NCBI RefSeq assembly: GCF_000424545.1 | Contig: NZ_KE384209.1 | Span: forward strand, 3,149 to 67,148 | Reading direction: 5' to 3' | Origin: Butyrivibrio sp. NC3005 | GTDB lineage: Bacteria > Bacillota > Clostridia > Lachnospirales > Lachnospiraceae | DNA length: 64,000 bases | Shown: positions 1 to 8,558 of the stretch, piece by piece | Numbering within the stretch: position 1 is the stretch's first letter | Layout of the letters: each line of letters starts with the position of its first letter | Translations under genes and position numbers: made by a program | The notes under the pieces: generated by a model | Database searches by the model: none | The model's input: only the letters and a program-made list of their open reading frames with translations | Told to the model about the DNA's origin: nothing

Positions 1-94
1 TTAGCGCATTACGTACCACTACGTTTATAATCAAGCGAAAGCGTGTCTGCGACGAAATATACAAACAGTAAAACGGACTATATAGAAACAATAA
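1..94 (-). repeat. Partial copy of 188-bp fold-back repeat A
   Basis: This is one arm of the repeat found complete at 25454-25641 and 53503-53690. All 94 bases equal the reverse complement of 25454-25547, ending in the terminal sequence AACAATAA at 87-94. The other arm lies before the window start, so the element is cut by the window edge, not by deletion as far as can be seen. Confidence 0.9.
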
Positions 95-102
95 ATTTTT
101 AT

Positions 103-131
103 TTGGCATGGTTTTTACATTTCTTTATGAA
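103..131 (+). promoter_or_regulatory. Candidate sigma-A promoter of the phosphoesterase gene
   Basis: TTGGCA at 103-108 is followed after 17 bases by TATGAA at 126-131, about 30 bp before the start codon. The match to TTGACA/TATAAT is five of six and four of six. It lies just beyond the repeat end, so the gene probably has its own promoter. Prediction by eye only. Confidence 0.35.
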
Positions 132-160
132 AACAAAAAACTATAAAGAAGGAGAATAAT

Positions 161-715
161 ATGAAATTTATGATTGCATCTGATATACACGGTTCTTTTT
201 ATTATTGTAATAAGATGATTGAAGCATTTAAAAGAGAAAATGCAGACAGATTAATTCTTCTTGGTGATATTCTTTATCATGGACCAAGAAATGATTTGCC
301 AAAAGACTATGCTCCCAAAAAAGTTATATCGCTTCTTAATGAGTACAAAGATTATATTTTGTGCGTAAGGGGAAATTGTGATACGGAAGTTGATCAAATG
401 GTCTTAGAATTTCCAATTATGGCAGATTATGCTATTCTAAATATCGGAGAAAGGATTGTTTATATGACACATGGACATGTCTTTAACAAGAATAATTTAC
501 CGCCTTTAAGAAAGAATGATATTCTTTTACATGGTCATACACATATTCCAGTATGCGAAGAACTTAAAAATGGAGTTTTGTACATAAATCCGGGCTCCGT
601 TTCTATCCCTAAAAACGAGAGCCCGAATAGTTATATCATATTAGAAGATAATACTTTTGTCTGGAAAACACTTGATGGTGAAGGTTTTGATAGTAAAAAT
701 CTTACTATGCAATAA
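161..715 (+). CDS. yfcE: YfcE-type metallophosphoesterase
   Basis: A 184-residue calcineurin-like phosphoesterase, the same length as I recall for E. coli YfcE, which hydrolyses phosphodiester model substrates with Mn. The metal-binding motifs appear in order: SDIHG (residues 7-11), LGDIL (34-38), GNCD (71-74), THGHV near 105 and HGHTH near 124. The ATG has an ideal AGGAG (151-155) upstream. It stands alone behind repeat A, and its last 85 bp overlap the 3' end of the convergent VanZ-like gene. The natural substrate is unknown; an equally good name is a generic YfcE/MJ0936-family phosphodiesterase. Confidence 0.85.
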   Translation: MKFMIASDIHGSFYYCNKMIEAFKRENADRLILLGDILYHGPRNDLPKDYAPKKVISLLNEYKDYILCVRGNCDTEVDQMVLEFPIMADYAILNIGERIVYMTHGHVFNKNNLPPLRKNDILLHGHTHIPVCEELKNGVLYINPGSVSIPKNESPNSYIILEDNTFVWKTLDGEGFDSKNLTMQ

Positions 716-1197
716 ACAGAACAAGTGATAAAAGCAGCCAGTACATAACCGATTGCATCAAGTCTTAAATCTGCAACATCAAAATGTCTATACATTACGA
801 ATATTTTGTGAACTTGATCTGTAAAACTGCAGATAAAACAGAATGAAACAGATAATATAAAACTCTTAATTACGGAGCGAGATTTGTCAAACTTTATTTC
901 ATCTTTTGTAGATGGTGCAAATAAAATCATAAGCGTTGAAAAAAAGGAAAGAGCACCAAACTCATATATATGAGCAAGCTTCCTTGCTCCGTTAAGTCCA
1001 AGTGACATCCATAACCTGCTATCATAATTTTCTGGAAATGCCTTAGGGAAAAGAGAAACTACAAGAGCTTGGGTGCTAAGTGTTTCATGACCCGATTGCA
1101 TTGTTAAATAACAGATAACTGCAATAGTACTTAAACAACAAAAGGTTACAACGTAGAAAAATACGTCTCGAAGGATTCTAGTTTTAGCCGTATTCAT
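631..1197 (-). CDS. VanZ-like membrane protein
   Basis: A 188-residue integral membrane protein with about four hydrophobic segments. The VanZ pattern is recognisable: an RKLAHIYEFGALSFF helix near residue 75, then SFTDQVHKIFVMYRHFDVADL followed by a glycine-containing helix (GYVLAAF). VanZ proper gives low-level teicoplanin resistance by an unknown mechanism, but most relatives in Firmicutes have no known role. The ATG at 1197 is chosen over an upstream GTG at 1206 because GGAGG lies 8 bases before the ATG and would abut the GTG. The tail runs through 85 bp antisense to the phosphoesterase gene and is not conserved-looking. Confidence 0.75.
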   Translation of the reverse strand: MNTAKTRILRDVFFYVVTFCCLSTIAVICYLTMQSGHETLSTQALVVSLFPKAFPENYDSRLWMSLGLNGARKLAHIYEFGALSFFSTLMILFAPSTKDEIKFDKSRSVIKSFILSVSFCFICSFTDQVHKIFVMYRHFDVADLRLDAIGYVLAAFITCSVYCIVRFLLSKPSPSSVFQTKVLSSNMI

Positions 1198-1705
1198 AAA
1201 AAACACCTCCTCGATTTCTTAAGTACTAGTATAGTGTTCATATTTAAAACGCTGATTAAACAAATTTGTACGAAGAATGAACAATATGTGACCTTGAAGG
1301 GGGATTTTCATGTGTCTATATGCGTTAAAATGATATGTAAGCTCAGGAATAAATTCTAAAGAGTGACTGCGCAAACAATTCGTGGTAATTTTGACGATAT
1401 TAGTGTTGTAGATATTCCGTGATGCGCAATTATTTTTCTCTTAATTGTATGCATACCCTTTGAAAAGCTTTTAAAATGGGCTTTTTAATTCAAAACATAA
1501 GATTCAAAAAAATTAAGTAAATATGTCAAAATGAAAAAACGCACAAAAATCTTTGTTATTGTAAGGGTGTTTTTGTGATAAAATATTTAAGCATAATTAT
1601 TAAATTGATTTTTTTGGAGCATTGCGACAAAAATAAAAGGGGTTACTGGTAAAGGTACAATAAAGAAAACAGTAACTGTAAGGGAAGTAAAACAGGGGCA
1701 TATTG
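1198..1705. other. Intergenic region between divergent genes
   Basis: About 500 bp of AT-rich DNA between the divergently transcribed VanZ-like gene and the GGDEF gene. Apart from the ribosome binding sites at either end (GAGGAGG near 1207, GGGG at 1695-1698) I see no open frame with coding character, no strong hairpin and no repeat. TAAAAT at 1579-1584 could be a minus-10 element for the rightward gene, but no good minus-35 sits at proper spacing. Confidence 0.5.
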
Positions 1706-3553
1706 ATGAGAAAAATTGCTTTAATCGCTGATGGATGGAAACAGTATGTTGTCTATGCATGGGCAGAAGGCATGCTTCGGAAAATTCGTGCAAGTAATGA
1801 TGATATTGGTATTTTTATGTATAATTGCTTTGGTAATTGGAATAGAGATGCAGATCATCAGAAAGGCGAATATAATATCTTTAATCTTCCAGATTTAAAG
1901 TCTTTTGATGGAATTGTTATTGATATTACCAACATAGCCGAAGCATCTGTTAGAAAAAATCTTATAAATAAAGTTTTAGAATCTAAAGTTCCAGCAATTA
2001 GTATCGGGGTTGAAATTCCTGGAATGTATTATGTTGGAATAGACAACAGACAGCCGATTTTGACGATTATAGATCATTTACATAATGTTCATAATTGTTC
2101 AAAATTTGTTTTTGCTGCCGGACCTAAAGAAAACTATGAGAACTTTAAGAGAGTAGAAGCTTATAAAGAAGGCATTGCCAAGTACGGTCTAAATATAGAT
2201 GAAAATCCCATTTTCTATGGTAATTTTGAGTATGCTAGCGGCATTGAGTTAATGCATAATTATTTAAAAAAGAAACTTGAATTTCCAGATGCATTTATAT
2301 GTGCAAATGATAATATTGCTGTTGGATTATGCAGAGAAGCTGAGAAAAACGGCTATAAAGTCCCAAGAGACTTTATTATTACCGGATTTGATAACCTTGA
2401 AAAAGCAAGGTTTTATGCACCGCAGATTACTACGGCCAATTTGGATAGAGAGAATATTGCGGAGAAAGCGTTAGAATTGTTAAAAGAAATCTGGAATGAT
2501 AATTATCCTCAGATTTTCAATTATGTAAGTGCAGATATTCTATACGGCGAGAGCTGCGGATGTCCTAATAATGGACTTGTAGAATATAGAGAGTATATAA
2601 AAGAGAGTATTGATGTAGCAGCCGAGAAGGAAATCATGAGTAATAGATTGTTGCTCATGGAAGGCAAAGTTGCAAGACAGGATACTTTTGCAGGCAAATT
2701 CGATATTATTAGAGATTATATGAAGAAGAATAATCTTGAAGGATATTATGTCTGTGTTGATAAGAAGCTTTTTTCTCCGGATTTAGATACAAAGTTTCCA
2801 AAAGTTGGTTATGATTTGGACAATTTTGTTATTCCCGTTGCAATGGAGAAAAAGGAAAGCCTAGAGTTTGTAAGTGTTAATGAGTTTTATTCCTATATCT
2901 ATGAGCGATGTGCTGGAAATCTATATTTGTTTACACCAATACATTTTTCAGATGAAGCTGTTGGATTTACAGTGATTAAAAATCCATCATTTCTTTATTG
3001 GAATCCGAACTGGTATGAAATGGAGATTGGTGTTGTTCATGCTTTTCAAAATCAGTTCAGAAAAGATCAGTTAAGAACTGCAGTAACAAGATTAAAAGAT
3101 ATATATAATAGAGATCAGCTTACAGGAATTTACAATAGGCTTGCTTTTTCTGAATATTTTGAAAAAGATTTTGAGGACTATAATAAAAAAGGTGTTGTAA
3201 ATGCTGTGTTTTTTGTTGATGCTGATAGTTTTAAAATCATGAATGACACCTATGGTCATGAATTTGGGGATAAAGTTTTAAAAAAAATTGCTCAGACTAT
3301 GTCTGATTTTATTCCGGAACATGGAAATGTTTGCAGGTATGGAGGAGATGAATTTGTAGCAGTTTATCCGAATGCAACTCCTCAAAATGCTAGAAATTAT
3401 ATTGATCAGGTTCGTGGAACTCTTCAAAGAGAGAATATAAGTGTTAGTATAGGAATGACACTTACTACAGGATTTTCAGATATTTCTTTATCAGAATATG
3501 TTTCTATTGCTGATCAGAATATGTATAGAGCTAAGAGAAAACAAAAAAATTAA
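1706..3553 (+). CDS. LacI-type sugar-receptor domain fused to GGDEF diguanylate cyclase
   Basis: A 615-residue cytoplasmic protein. Residues 1 to about 290 form a periplasmic-binding-protein/LacI-type ligand domain that starts directly at its first beta strand, with no helix-turn-helix and no signal peptide. A middle linker and sensor-like region follows (about 300-450). The C-terminal GGDEF domain (about 470-615) has DQLTGIYNR, VDADSFKIMND and an intact RYGGDEF, so cyclic-di-GMP synthesis is expected. No RxxD inhibitory site precedes GGDEF. ATG at 1706 is preferred over the in-frame TTG at 1703. It probably couples a small ligand, perhaps a sugar given the xylanase genes downstream, to c-di-GMP; the ligand is inference. 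Confidence 0.85.
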   Translation: MRKIALIADGWKQYVVYAWAEGMLRKIRASNDDIGIFMYNCFGNWNRDADHQKGEYNIFNLPDLKSFDGIVIDITNIAEASVRKNLINKVLESKVPAISIGVEIPGMYYVGIDNRQPILTIIDHLHNVHNCSKFVFAAGPKENYENFKRVEAYKEGIAKYGLNIDENPIFYGNFEYASGIELMHNYLKKKLEFPDAFICANDNIAVGLCREAEKNGYKVPRDFIITGFDNLEKARFYAPQITTANLDRENIAEKALELLKEIWNDNYPQIFNYVSADILYGESCGCPNNGLVEYREYIKESIDVAAEKEIMSNRLLLMEGKVARQDTFAGKFDIIRDYMKKNNLEGYYVCVDKKLFSPDLDTKFPKVGYDLDNFVIPVAMEKKESLEFVSVNEFYSYIYERCAGNLYLFTPIHFSDEAVGFTVIKNPSFLYWNPNWYEMEIGVVHAFQNQFRKDQLRTAVTRLKDIYNRDQLTGIYNRLAFSEYFEKDFEDYNKKGVVNAVFFVDADSFKIMNDTYGHEFGDKVLKKIAQTMSDFIPEHGNVCRYGGDEFVAVYPNATPQNARNYIDQVRGTLQRENISVSIGMTLTTGFSDISLSEYVSIADQNMYRAKRKQKN

Positions 3554-3572
3554 CAATGTAAAATGCACAAAG

Positions 3573-3614
3573 AAAGATGTCGATATACTTTTTGGTATAT
3601 AGGCATCTTTTTTA
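3573..3614 (+). terminator. Rho-independent terminator after the GGDEF gene
   Basis: The stem AAAGATG...ATATAC pairs with GTATAT...CATCTTT around a short T-rich loop and runs into TTTTTT. It ends just before the ribosome binding site of the next gene, so some read-through is possible. Confidence 0.75.
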
Positions 3615-3630
3615 ATAGTTGGAGAATCGT

Positions 3631-6111
3631 ATGAAACAAATATCAAAGCTTTTTGCCAAAATTGAAGAGTTTGAAATTTTTCTGGTTGAAGTGAAAGAGT
3701 CTAAAGAGTATCAAAATTCATCAGATATATTGCTGATTTTTTGCCAATCAGAAGTAAATGAGAAAGTTACAGAAAATGTAACTTCATTAGTTTCTGATAC
3801 CCTTCCTAAAGTGAAAATAGTTGGATGTAGTATTGATACGAATTTTTCCAGCGACATGATAAAAGGTGGAATGTTTGTTTCAAGTATTCTTTTCTTTGAG
3901 AAAAGCTATGTTGATATATATGAATATGATGCTGATTCAACAGATGAAGAGCTGATAGCTCAAAATATTTCTGAGCATGCAAACACAATGGACTGCAAAG
4001 GAATGTTTTTGCTTATGAATGTTGTTGCGTTCAATAATCAGGAACAGTTCTTTGAAAAGCTAACAATAGATAGCAGGAAAGTTGCTGCGATGGGAGTTTG
4101 TGCAAGTGTAAAGAAAAATCTGCATGGAGATATTTTTATTTATGGTAAGAATATTTATAAAAACGGAGTTATAGCAGTTTTTTTGAGGGGAGAGAGTCTT
4201 GTTTGCAAGACTATATGTGCAACAGGTTGGCAAAAAATGGGTATTTTGCACGAGATTACCTGCGTTCCTGAATGCGGTATTGTAACATCTATAGATGGGA
4301 TGACGATTGCAGATGCTTATAAGAAATATGCAAATCTGATTATTGATTCAGCTAATGATTTAGAAGTAATGGGATACCCTTTATTAAAAAAGGTTGGAGA
4401 TACCATGATTCCAAGGTCGTGTTTATATAGAACAGAAGAGGGAGGATTGTTTTTTCCGGGAAAGGATTTGCACTTAGGTGATAAGGTTTATTTCTCCATT
4501 GGATATGATAAGAAGATTCTTAAGAGTTCAAGACGCAAAGTCTGTGAGCTTGTTCCGTTTCAAGCGGAAGGTCTTCTGGTAACAATATGTCTTGAAAGGC
4601 TTATGTATTTAAAAGATAGTCTTAAGGTTGAATATGGTTTTTTTAAATCTCTATGTCCGGATTTTGGATATTGTCCGACTTTTGGTTCGGTTGTATTGGA
4701 AAATGGTAAGTTTATTTATAGAAATTGCGCAATCTCAGCTTTTGCTCTTAGAGAACAGGAAGTCACAAATAAGAATATGCGTGCAATAGTAATTCCTGAG
4801 ATAGAAGACTATAATAAATCGGATTATATATTTGATAAGATGTCGAATATGATGGAATGCATGGAGCAGGATTATATTGAGTTAAAGAAAAAACAGGACG
4901 AATTAAAGGAAGTGGCAAATCAAAAGGAATCAGAAGATAGAACCGCCTGGATGGTTAAAATGTCTAATGAGGTTCGCGAAAATTTAAAAGAATTATTGAC
5001 GATTAATAAGAAAATTTACATAGACAGCAATGAAGAAAATATTAAGAACGATTCAAAGACAATTGCAGTATGCGGCAAAAATATCACAAACCTTTTGAAT
5101 AGTATACAGGACTATACAAGAGTTAAAAAGAAAAGGTTCAAGATTACAAATCTTCCTTATTCGCTTTCGGCTTTTCTTAATAATGTAGATGAATCTTTCA
5201 GGGAAAAAGCTGATAAAAAAGGAATCAGATTTTTTATGATTATCGACAACAATATTCCTGATAAGCTTTTTGGAGATGAAATGCGTTTGATGCAGGTTAT
5301 GAGTGGCATTTTGGATAACGCTATAAAATATACCGATACAGGATCTGTTCAAATAAAGGTGGATTACGAAGAAAAATCTTTTGACATGATTTCTTTGAGT
5401 ATTAGAGTATCAGATACTGGTATAGGTATGAGAGAAGAAGATGTTGAGAATCTTCTGGATTCTTATGATTATCCTGAGAAAGGATATGAACCAAAGGAAG
5501 GAATAAATCTGGGAATAAATATTGTACAGAGTCTTCTTTCACTTATGAATTCAGAACTTAAAGCAAAAAGCGTTTATGGAAAAGGCTCAGATTTCTGGTT
5601 TTCAATCAATCAGAATGTTGAGAATTGGAATCCAATAGGCGACTTTAAACAGAAAAATCTTCTTAAGATTGATAACATCATGATGAAAGGAGATCATTTC
5701 TTTGCACCGCTTGCGAAAATTTTAGTAGTGGATGATAAAGATATGAATCTTATAATTTTCCAGAATCTACTCAAACGAACTTTGGTGCAGGTAGATACTG
5801 CAAGACTTGGAACTGAAGCAGTTGGAAAAGCAACTCAGATACAGTATGATGCTATATTCATTGATGAAAGAATGCCGGAGCTTGACGGGGTGCAGACTAT
5901 GCATATCATACGAAAGTTTACCAAAAATGCAGCAAGCTATATGGCTCCAATAATAGCTATAACCTCAAATGCTATTATTGAACAAAAAGAAAAACTGTTA
6001 AATGAAGGGTTTGATGATGTTCTTACGAAACCTTTAAGCCCGCAGGAAATAGAATATTGTCTTTCAAAATGGATTCCTGCTAATAAGATAATGTATTCTA
6101 ATCAAAAGTAA
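3631..6111 (+). CDS. FIST sensor hybrid histidine-kinase-like protein with receiver domain, lacking the phosphoacceptor His
   Basis: An 826-residue cytoplasmic protein without membrane segments. FIST_N and FIST_C domains, predicted small-ligand sensors, occupy about residues 20-390. A coiled-coil linker (about 405-440) leads to a dimerisation-like helix, then an HATPase domain (about 545-670) with LDNAIKYT, SDTGIGM and GINLGINIV boxes. A receiver domain follows (about 695-815) with VVDDKD, phosphoacceptor-type IDERMPELDG and the TKP lysine. Where the H-box should read MSHEIR the sequence reads MSNEVR (codon AAT), so autophosphorylation on the usual His is not possible. It may be an allosteric pseudokinase or use another donor. 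ATG at 3631 follows GGAG at 3621; an upstream TTG at 3619 is unlikely. Confidence 0.85.
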   Translation: MKQISKLFAKIEEFEIFLVEVKESKEYQNSSDILLIFCQSEVNEKVTENVTSLVSDTLPKVKIVGCSIDTNFSSDMIKGGMFVSSILFFEKSYVDIYEYDADSTDEELIAQNISEHANTMDCKGMFLLMNVVAFNNQEQFFEKLTIDSRKVAAMGVCASVKKNLHGDIFIYGKNIYKNGVIAVFLRGESLVCKTICATGWQKMGILHEITCVPECGIVTSIDGMTIADAYKKYANLIIDSANDLEVMGYPLLKKVGDTMIPRSCLYRTEEGGLFFPGKDLHLGDKVYFSIGYDKKILKSSRRKVCELVPFQAEGLLVTICLERLMYLKDSLKVEYGFFKSLCPDFGYCPTFGSVVLENGKFIYRNCAISAFALREQEVTNKNMRAIVIPEIEDYNKSDYIFDKMSNMMECMEQDYIELKKKQDELKEVANQKESEDRTAWMVKMSNEVRENLKELLTINKKIYIDSNEENIKNDSKTIAVCGKNITNLLNSIQDYTRVKKKRFKITNLPYSLSAFLNNVDESFREKADKKGIRFFMIIDNNIPDKLFGDEMRLMQVMSGILDNAIKYTDTGSVQIKVDYEEKSFDMISLSIRVSDTGIGMREEDVENLLDSYDYPEKGYEPKEGINLGINIVQSLLSLMNSELKAKSVYGKGSDFWFSINQNVENWNPIGDFKQKNLLKIDNIMMKGDHFFAPLAKILVVDDKDMNLIIFQNLLKRTLVQVDTARLGTEAVGKATQIQYDAIFIDERMPELDGVQTMHIIRKFTKNAASYMAPIIAITSNAIIEQKEKLLNEGFDDVLTKPLSPQEIEYCLSKWIPANKIMYSNQK

Positions 6112-6132
6112 AAAGTTACAATTGTTATATTG

Positions 6133-6187
6133 CCTGTTTTTTTGCTCAAATTTGATTAGTCAGAGCAAAAAAACAGGTATTTTTTAT
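6133..6187 (+). terminator. Strong terminator after the FIST hybrid kinase
   Basis: CCTGTTTTTTTGCTC at 6133-6147 pairs perfectly over 15 bp with GAGCAAAAAAACAGG at 6163-6177, followed by TATTTTTTATTT. The stem is flanked by A and T runs and could work in both directions. Confidence 0.85.
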
Positions 6188-6676
6188 TTGATAAAAAACG
6201 AGACTTTCGAAAAGTATCACCATGAAAAATACATAATTGTAAATTGGGTTTTGTTACTGTTTAAGATACTTAAAAAGTGTTATTATCAAAAAATTACGAA
6301 AAATAGTTGATCTATTATAGGATAAATAATAAAAAACAGTTTAAAAATTACATGTCTGTTAAAAAAGTATTAAAAAATTAAATAGTTTATAAAAAACTAA
6401 ACTAAAAAAATCTTTTTAAAAGTTCAAGTAAAATATGGGTTTTTAGAGAAACTATATTTTTGGCTTTATAAAAGTTTTTTATATAGCAAAAAATGAGGAG
6501 TCCATCGCAAAAAATGATAAGTTTTACGAAAATTTTACTGATAAAATTAACTTACTCGCGAGGAAAATAATATTTTATTAACCTATTAATAATAGTAGTA
6601 ACGGTTTGATTATCTCAAAATTGCGCAAATGAGCAATCTAACTTTCTACTATAAGATCAAAAGTATGGGGTACGAT
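6188..6676. other. AT-rich upstream region of the xylanase gene
   Basis: Almost 500 bp of very AT-rich DNA with long A and T tracts and many TTAAA/AAAAA steps, of the kind seen in intrinsically bent promoter regions. No open frame here looks coding, and no convincing promoter can be singled out because too many TATAAT-like sites occur. The region presumably carries the xylanase promoter and its control sites. Confidence 0.5.
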
Positions 6677-8374
6677 ATGAACAAAAAGAAGACTATGCAT
6701 TTATTTAGAGGGTTGTTATCCAAACTATTGATTCTTGCATTTGTTGTATGCCTTTTTGGTGCAGGAAATGCGCAGATGAAAGTTAATGCGGCTACAACAG
6801 CAACACTTCTTAATACCTATGGTAAAACATATGGTTATTCTGGAACCTGCATTAATCTTTATCAGCTTAGAGATGCTAGAACATTATCTATTATTAAACA
6901 GCATTATAACAGTATAACACTTGAAAATGAGATGAAACCAGATGCTCTCCTTGGTGGTTCTGCAAAGCTTATCTCTGTTTCTGAAGCTAAGAACAGAGGT
7001 TATTATATTCCTTCAAACTACCGTGAAGCATATGTTCCACAGATTAATTTCAATACAGTTGATGAGGTCTTAAAGATTTGTCATCAGAATGGTCTTAAGA
7101 TGAGAGCTCATACACTTGTATGGCATTCACAAACTCCTACATGGTTTTTCAGAAATAACTATGCAGGAAACAGTGGCTTTGTAAATCAGGCTACAATGGA
7201 TGCTCGTCTTGAGATGTATGTTAAGACAGTTATGAATCATGTATATACAGGAAATTATGGAAGCGTAGTATATGCATGGGATATTGCCAACGAAGTTCTT
7301 CACGCTCAGAATTCCGGATGGGAAGCTGTTTATGGTAACAACCGTACAAATCCTTCCTACGTAAAGAAAGCATTTGGCTATGCTTATGATACTCTTGAGT
7401 ATTTTAAGCTCACTAATTCCGTTAAGCTTTTCTACAATGATTACAATACATATATGGAAATCAACAATGTAATCAAACTCGTAAATTATGTTAACCAGGG
7501 AAAGAAAGTTTGTGCTGGTGTTGGTATGCAGTCTCACCTTGGAACAAACTATCCTTCAGTTGATGGTTATGTTAATGCATTAAGTTCTTTCTTAAAAGCT
7601 GGTTTTGAAGTTCAGATTACAGAGATGGATATCACCAACAAGGGTGATGCAGATATGGCTAACTATGCATACAATCTCTACAAGAAAATCAATGCACTTA
7701 AGAAGAATGGCGGTAAGATTACAAGTGTAACATGGTGGGGAATTTCTGATCAGGTTACATGGATTAAGAACTCTGCTCCACTTTTGTTCTCAAATCCAAC
7801 AACACCTAAGCAGTCATACTACAAAGTAATTCAGGCTTATACAGAAACATTTGGTCAGCCTGGAAATAATACCCCAGCTCCACAGCCTCAGCCACAACCA
7901 CAGCCAGCTCCAAGCACAGATTCTGTAAAGATTGAGGATGGCTGGTACTACCTTAAGAATACAAACTCACAGAAGTATCTTACCGTAGAAGGAAACAAAG
8001 CTAATGGATGGACAAATGTATGTATTAGCACAGGAACAGGTGTAGATGGTCAGAAGTGGTATGTAACAAATACATCTGATGGTTATATTACACTTACAAG
8101 CAAACTTGGAAGCTTTATGCTCGATGTTGCAAATGGAGCAAATGAAGATGGTGCAAATCTTGGTATCTACAATGGATATTCAGGAGATGCTCAGAAGTTT
8201 GTTGTTAAGAAGACAAATAATTCTGGTATCTACACAATCGTGACAAAGGCATCTTCAGGAACAAAGGCAGTAGATGTATACAACCACGGTAAGACAGACG
8301 GAACAAATGTTTGTCAGTGGAAGCTCTATGGCAATCCAAATCAGCAGTGGCAGTTCGAGAAAGTTAATAGATAA
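6677..8374 (+). CDS. Secreted GH10 endo-1,4-beta-xylanase with C-terminal CBM13-type lectin module
   Basis: A 565-residue secreted enzyme that cleaves the xylan backbone. Residues 1 to about 38 are a signal peptide (hydrophobic core LLILAFVVCLFG, cleavage near VNAA). The GH10 barrel spans about 45-395 with ENEMKPD at 83-89, HTLVWHSQTPTW near 145, the acid/base in WDIANE (E206) and the nucleophile in QITEMD (E316). A Pro/Gln linker (about 400-413) leads to a ricin-type beta-trefoil (417-565) with QKW, QKF and QQW repeats. ATG at 6677 has GGGG at 6667-6670; the frame is open 16 codons further upstream, but that part is not a signal peptide. It likely acts with the GH43 enzyme downstream. Confidence 0.93.
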   Translation: MNKKKTMHLFRGLLSKLLILAFVVCLFGAGNAQMKVNAATTATLLNTYGKTYGYSGTCINLYQLRDARTLSIIKQHYNSITLENEMKPDALLGGSAKLISVSEAKNRGYYIPSNYREAYVPQINFNTVDEVLKICHQNGLKMRAHTLVWHSQTPTWFFRNNYAGNSGFVNQATMDARLEMYVKTVMNHVYTGNYGSVVYAWDIANEVLHAQNSGWEAVYGNNRTNPSYVKKAFGYAYDTLEYFKLTNSVKLFYNDYNTYMEINNVIKLVNYVNQGKKVCAGVGMQSHLGTNYPSVDGYVNALSSFLKAGFEVQITEMDITNKGDADMANYAYNLYKKINALKKNGGKITSVTWWGISDQVTWIKNSAPLLFSNPTTPKQSYYKVIQAYTETFGQPGNNTPAPQPQPQPQPAPSTDSVKIEDGWYYLKNTNSQKYLTVEGNKANGWTNVCISTGTGVDGQKWYVTNTSDGYITLTSKLGSFMLDVANGANEDGANLGIYNGYSGDAQKFVVKKTNNSGIYTIVTKASSGTKAVDVYNHGKTDGTNVCQWKLYGNPNQQWQFEKVNR

Positions 8375-8481
8375 GTTACAAAAGTATCTGTTTTCGAAGT
8401 TGTGACTTTATAGCAATATAAATTATAGTTACTAACAACGTTATAGATACTTAGTACTTATAAGTAATTACATAGTAATTC

Positions 8482-8517
8482 TTATTCCCAAGGCCGTAAA
8501 TTAGACCTTGGGAATAA
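8482..8517 (+). other. Perfect 12-bp stem-loop upstream of the GH43 gene
   Basis: TTATTCCCAAGG at 8482-8493 pairs exactly with CCTTGGGAATAA at 8506-8517 around a 12-base loop. No T tract follows (TATTATG), so it is a poor intrinsic terminator. It could be a weak terminator of the xylanase transcript, a processing or stability element, or an operator for the GH43 gene, which starts 42 bp later. Confidence 0.55.
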
Positions 8518-8558
8518 TATTATGACAACATATGATTTTCATGAGAAGGGAATATTTA

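Noticed and set aside
6122-6310. 62-residue open frame after the FIST kinase
   Set aside because: It runs through the terminator hairpin and is made of AT-rich low-complexity codons.
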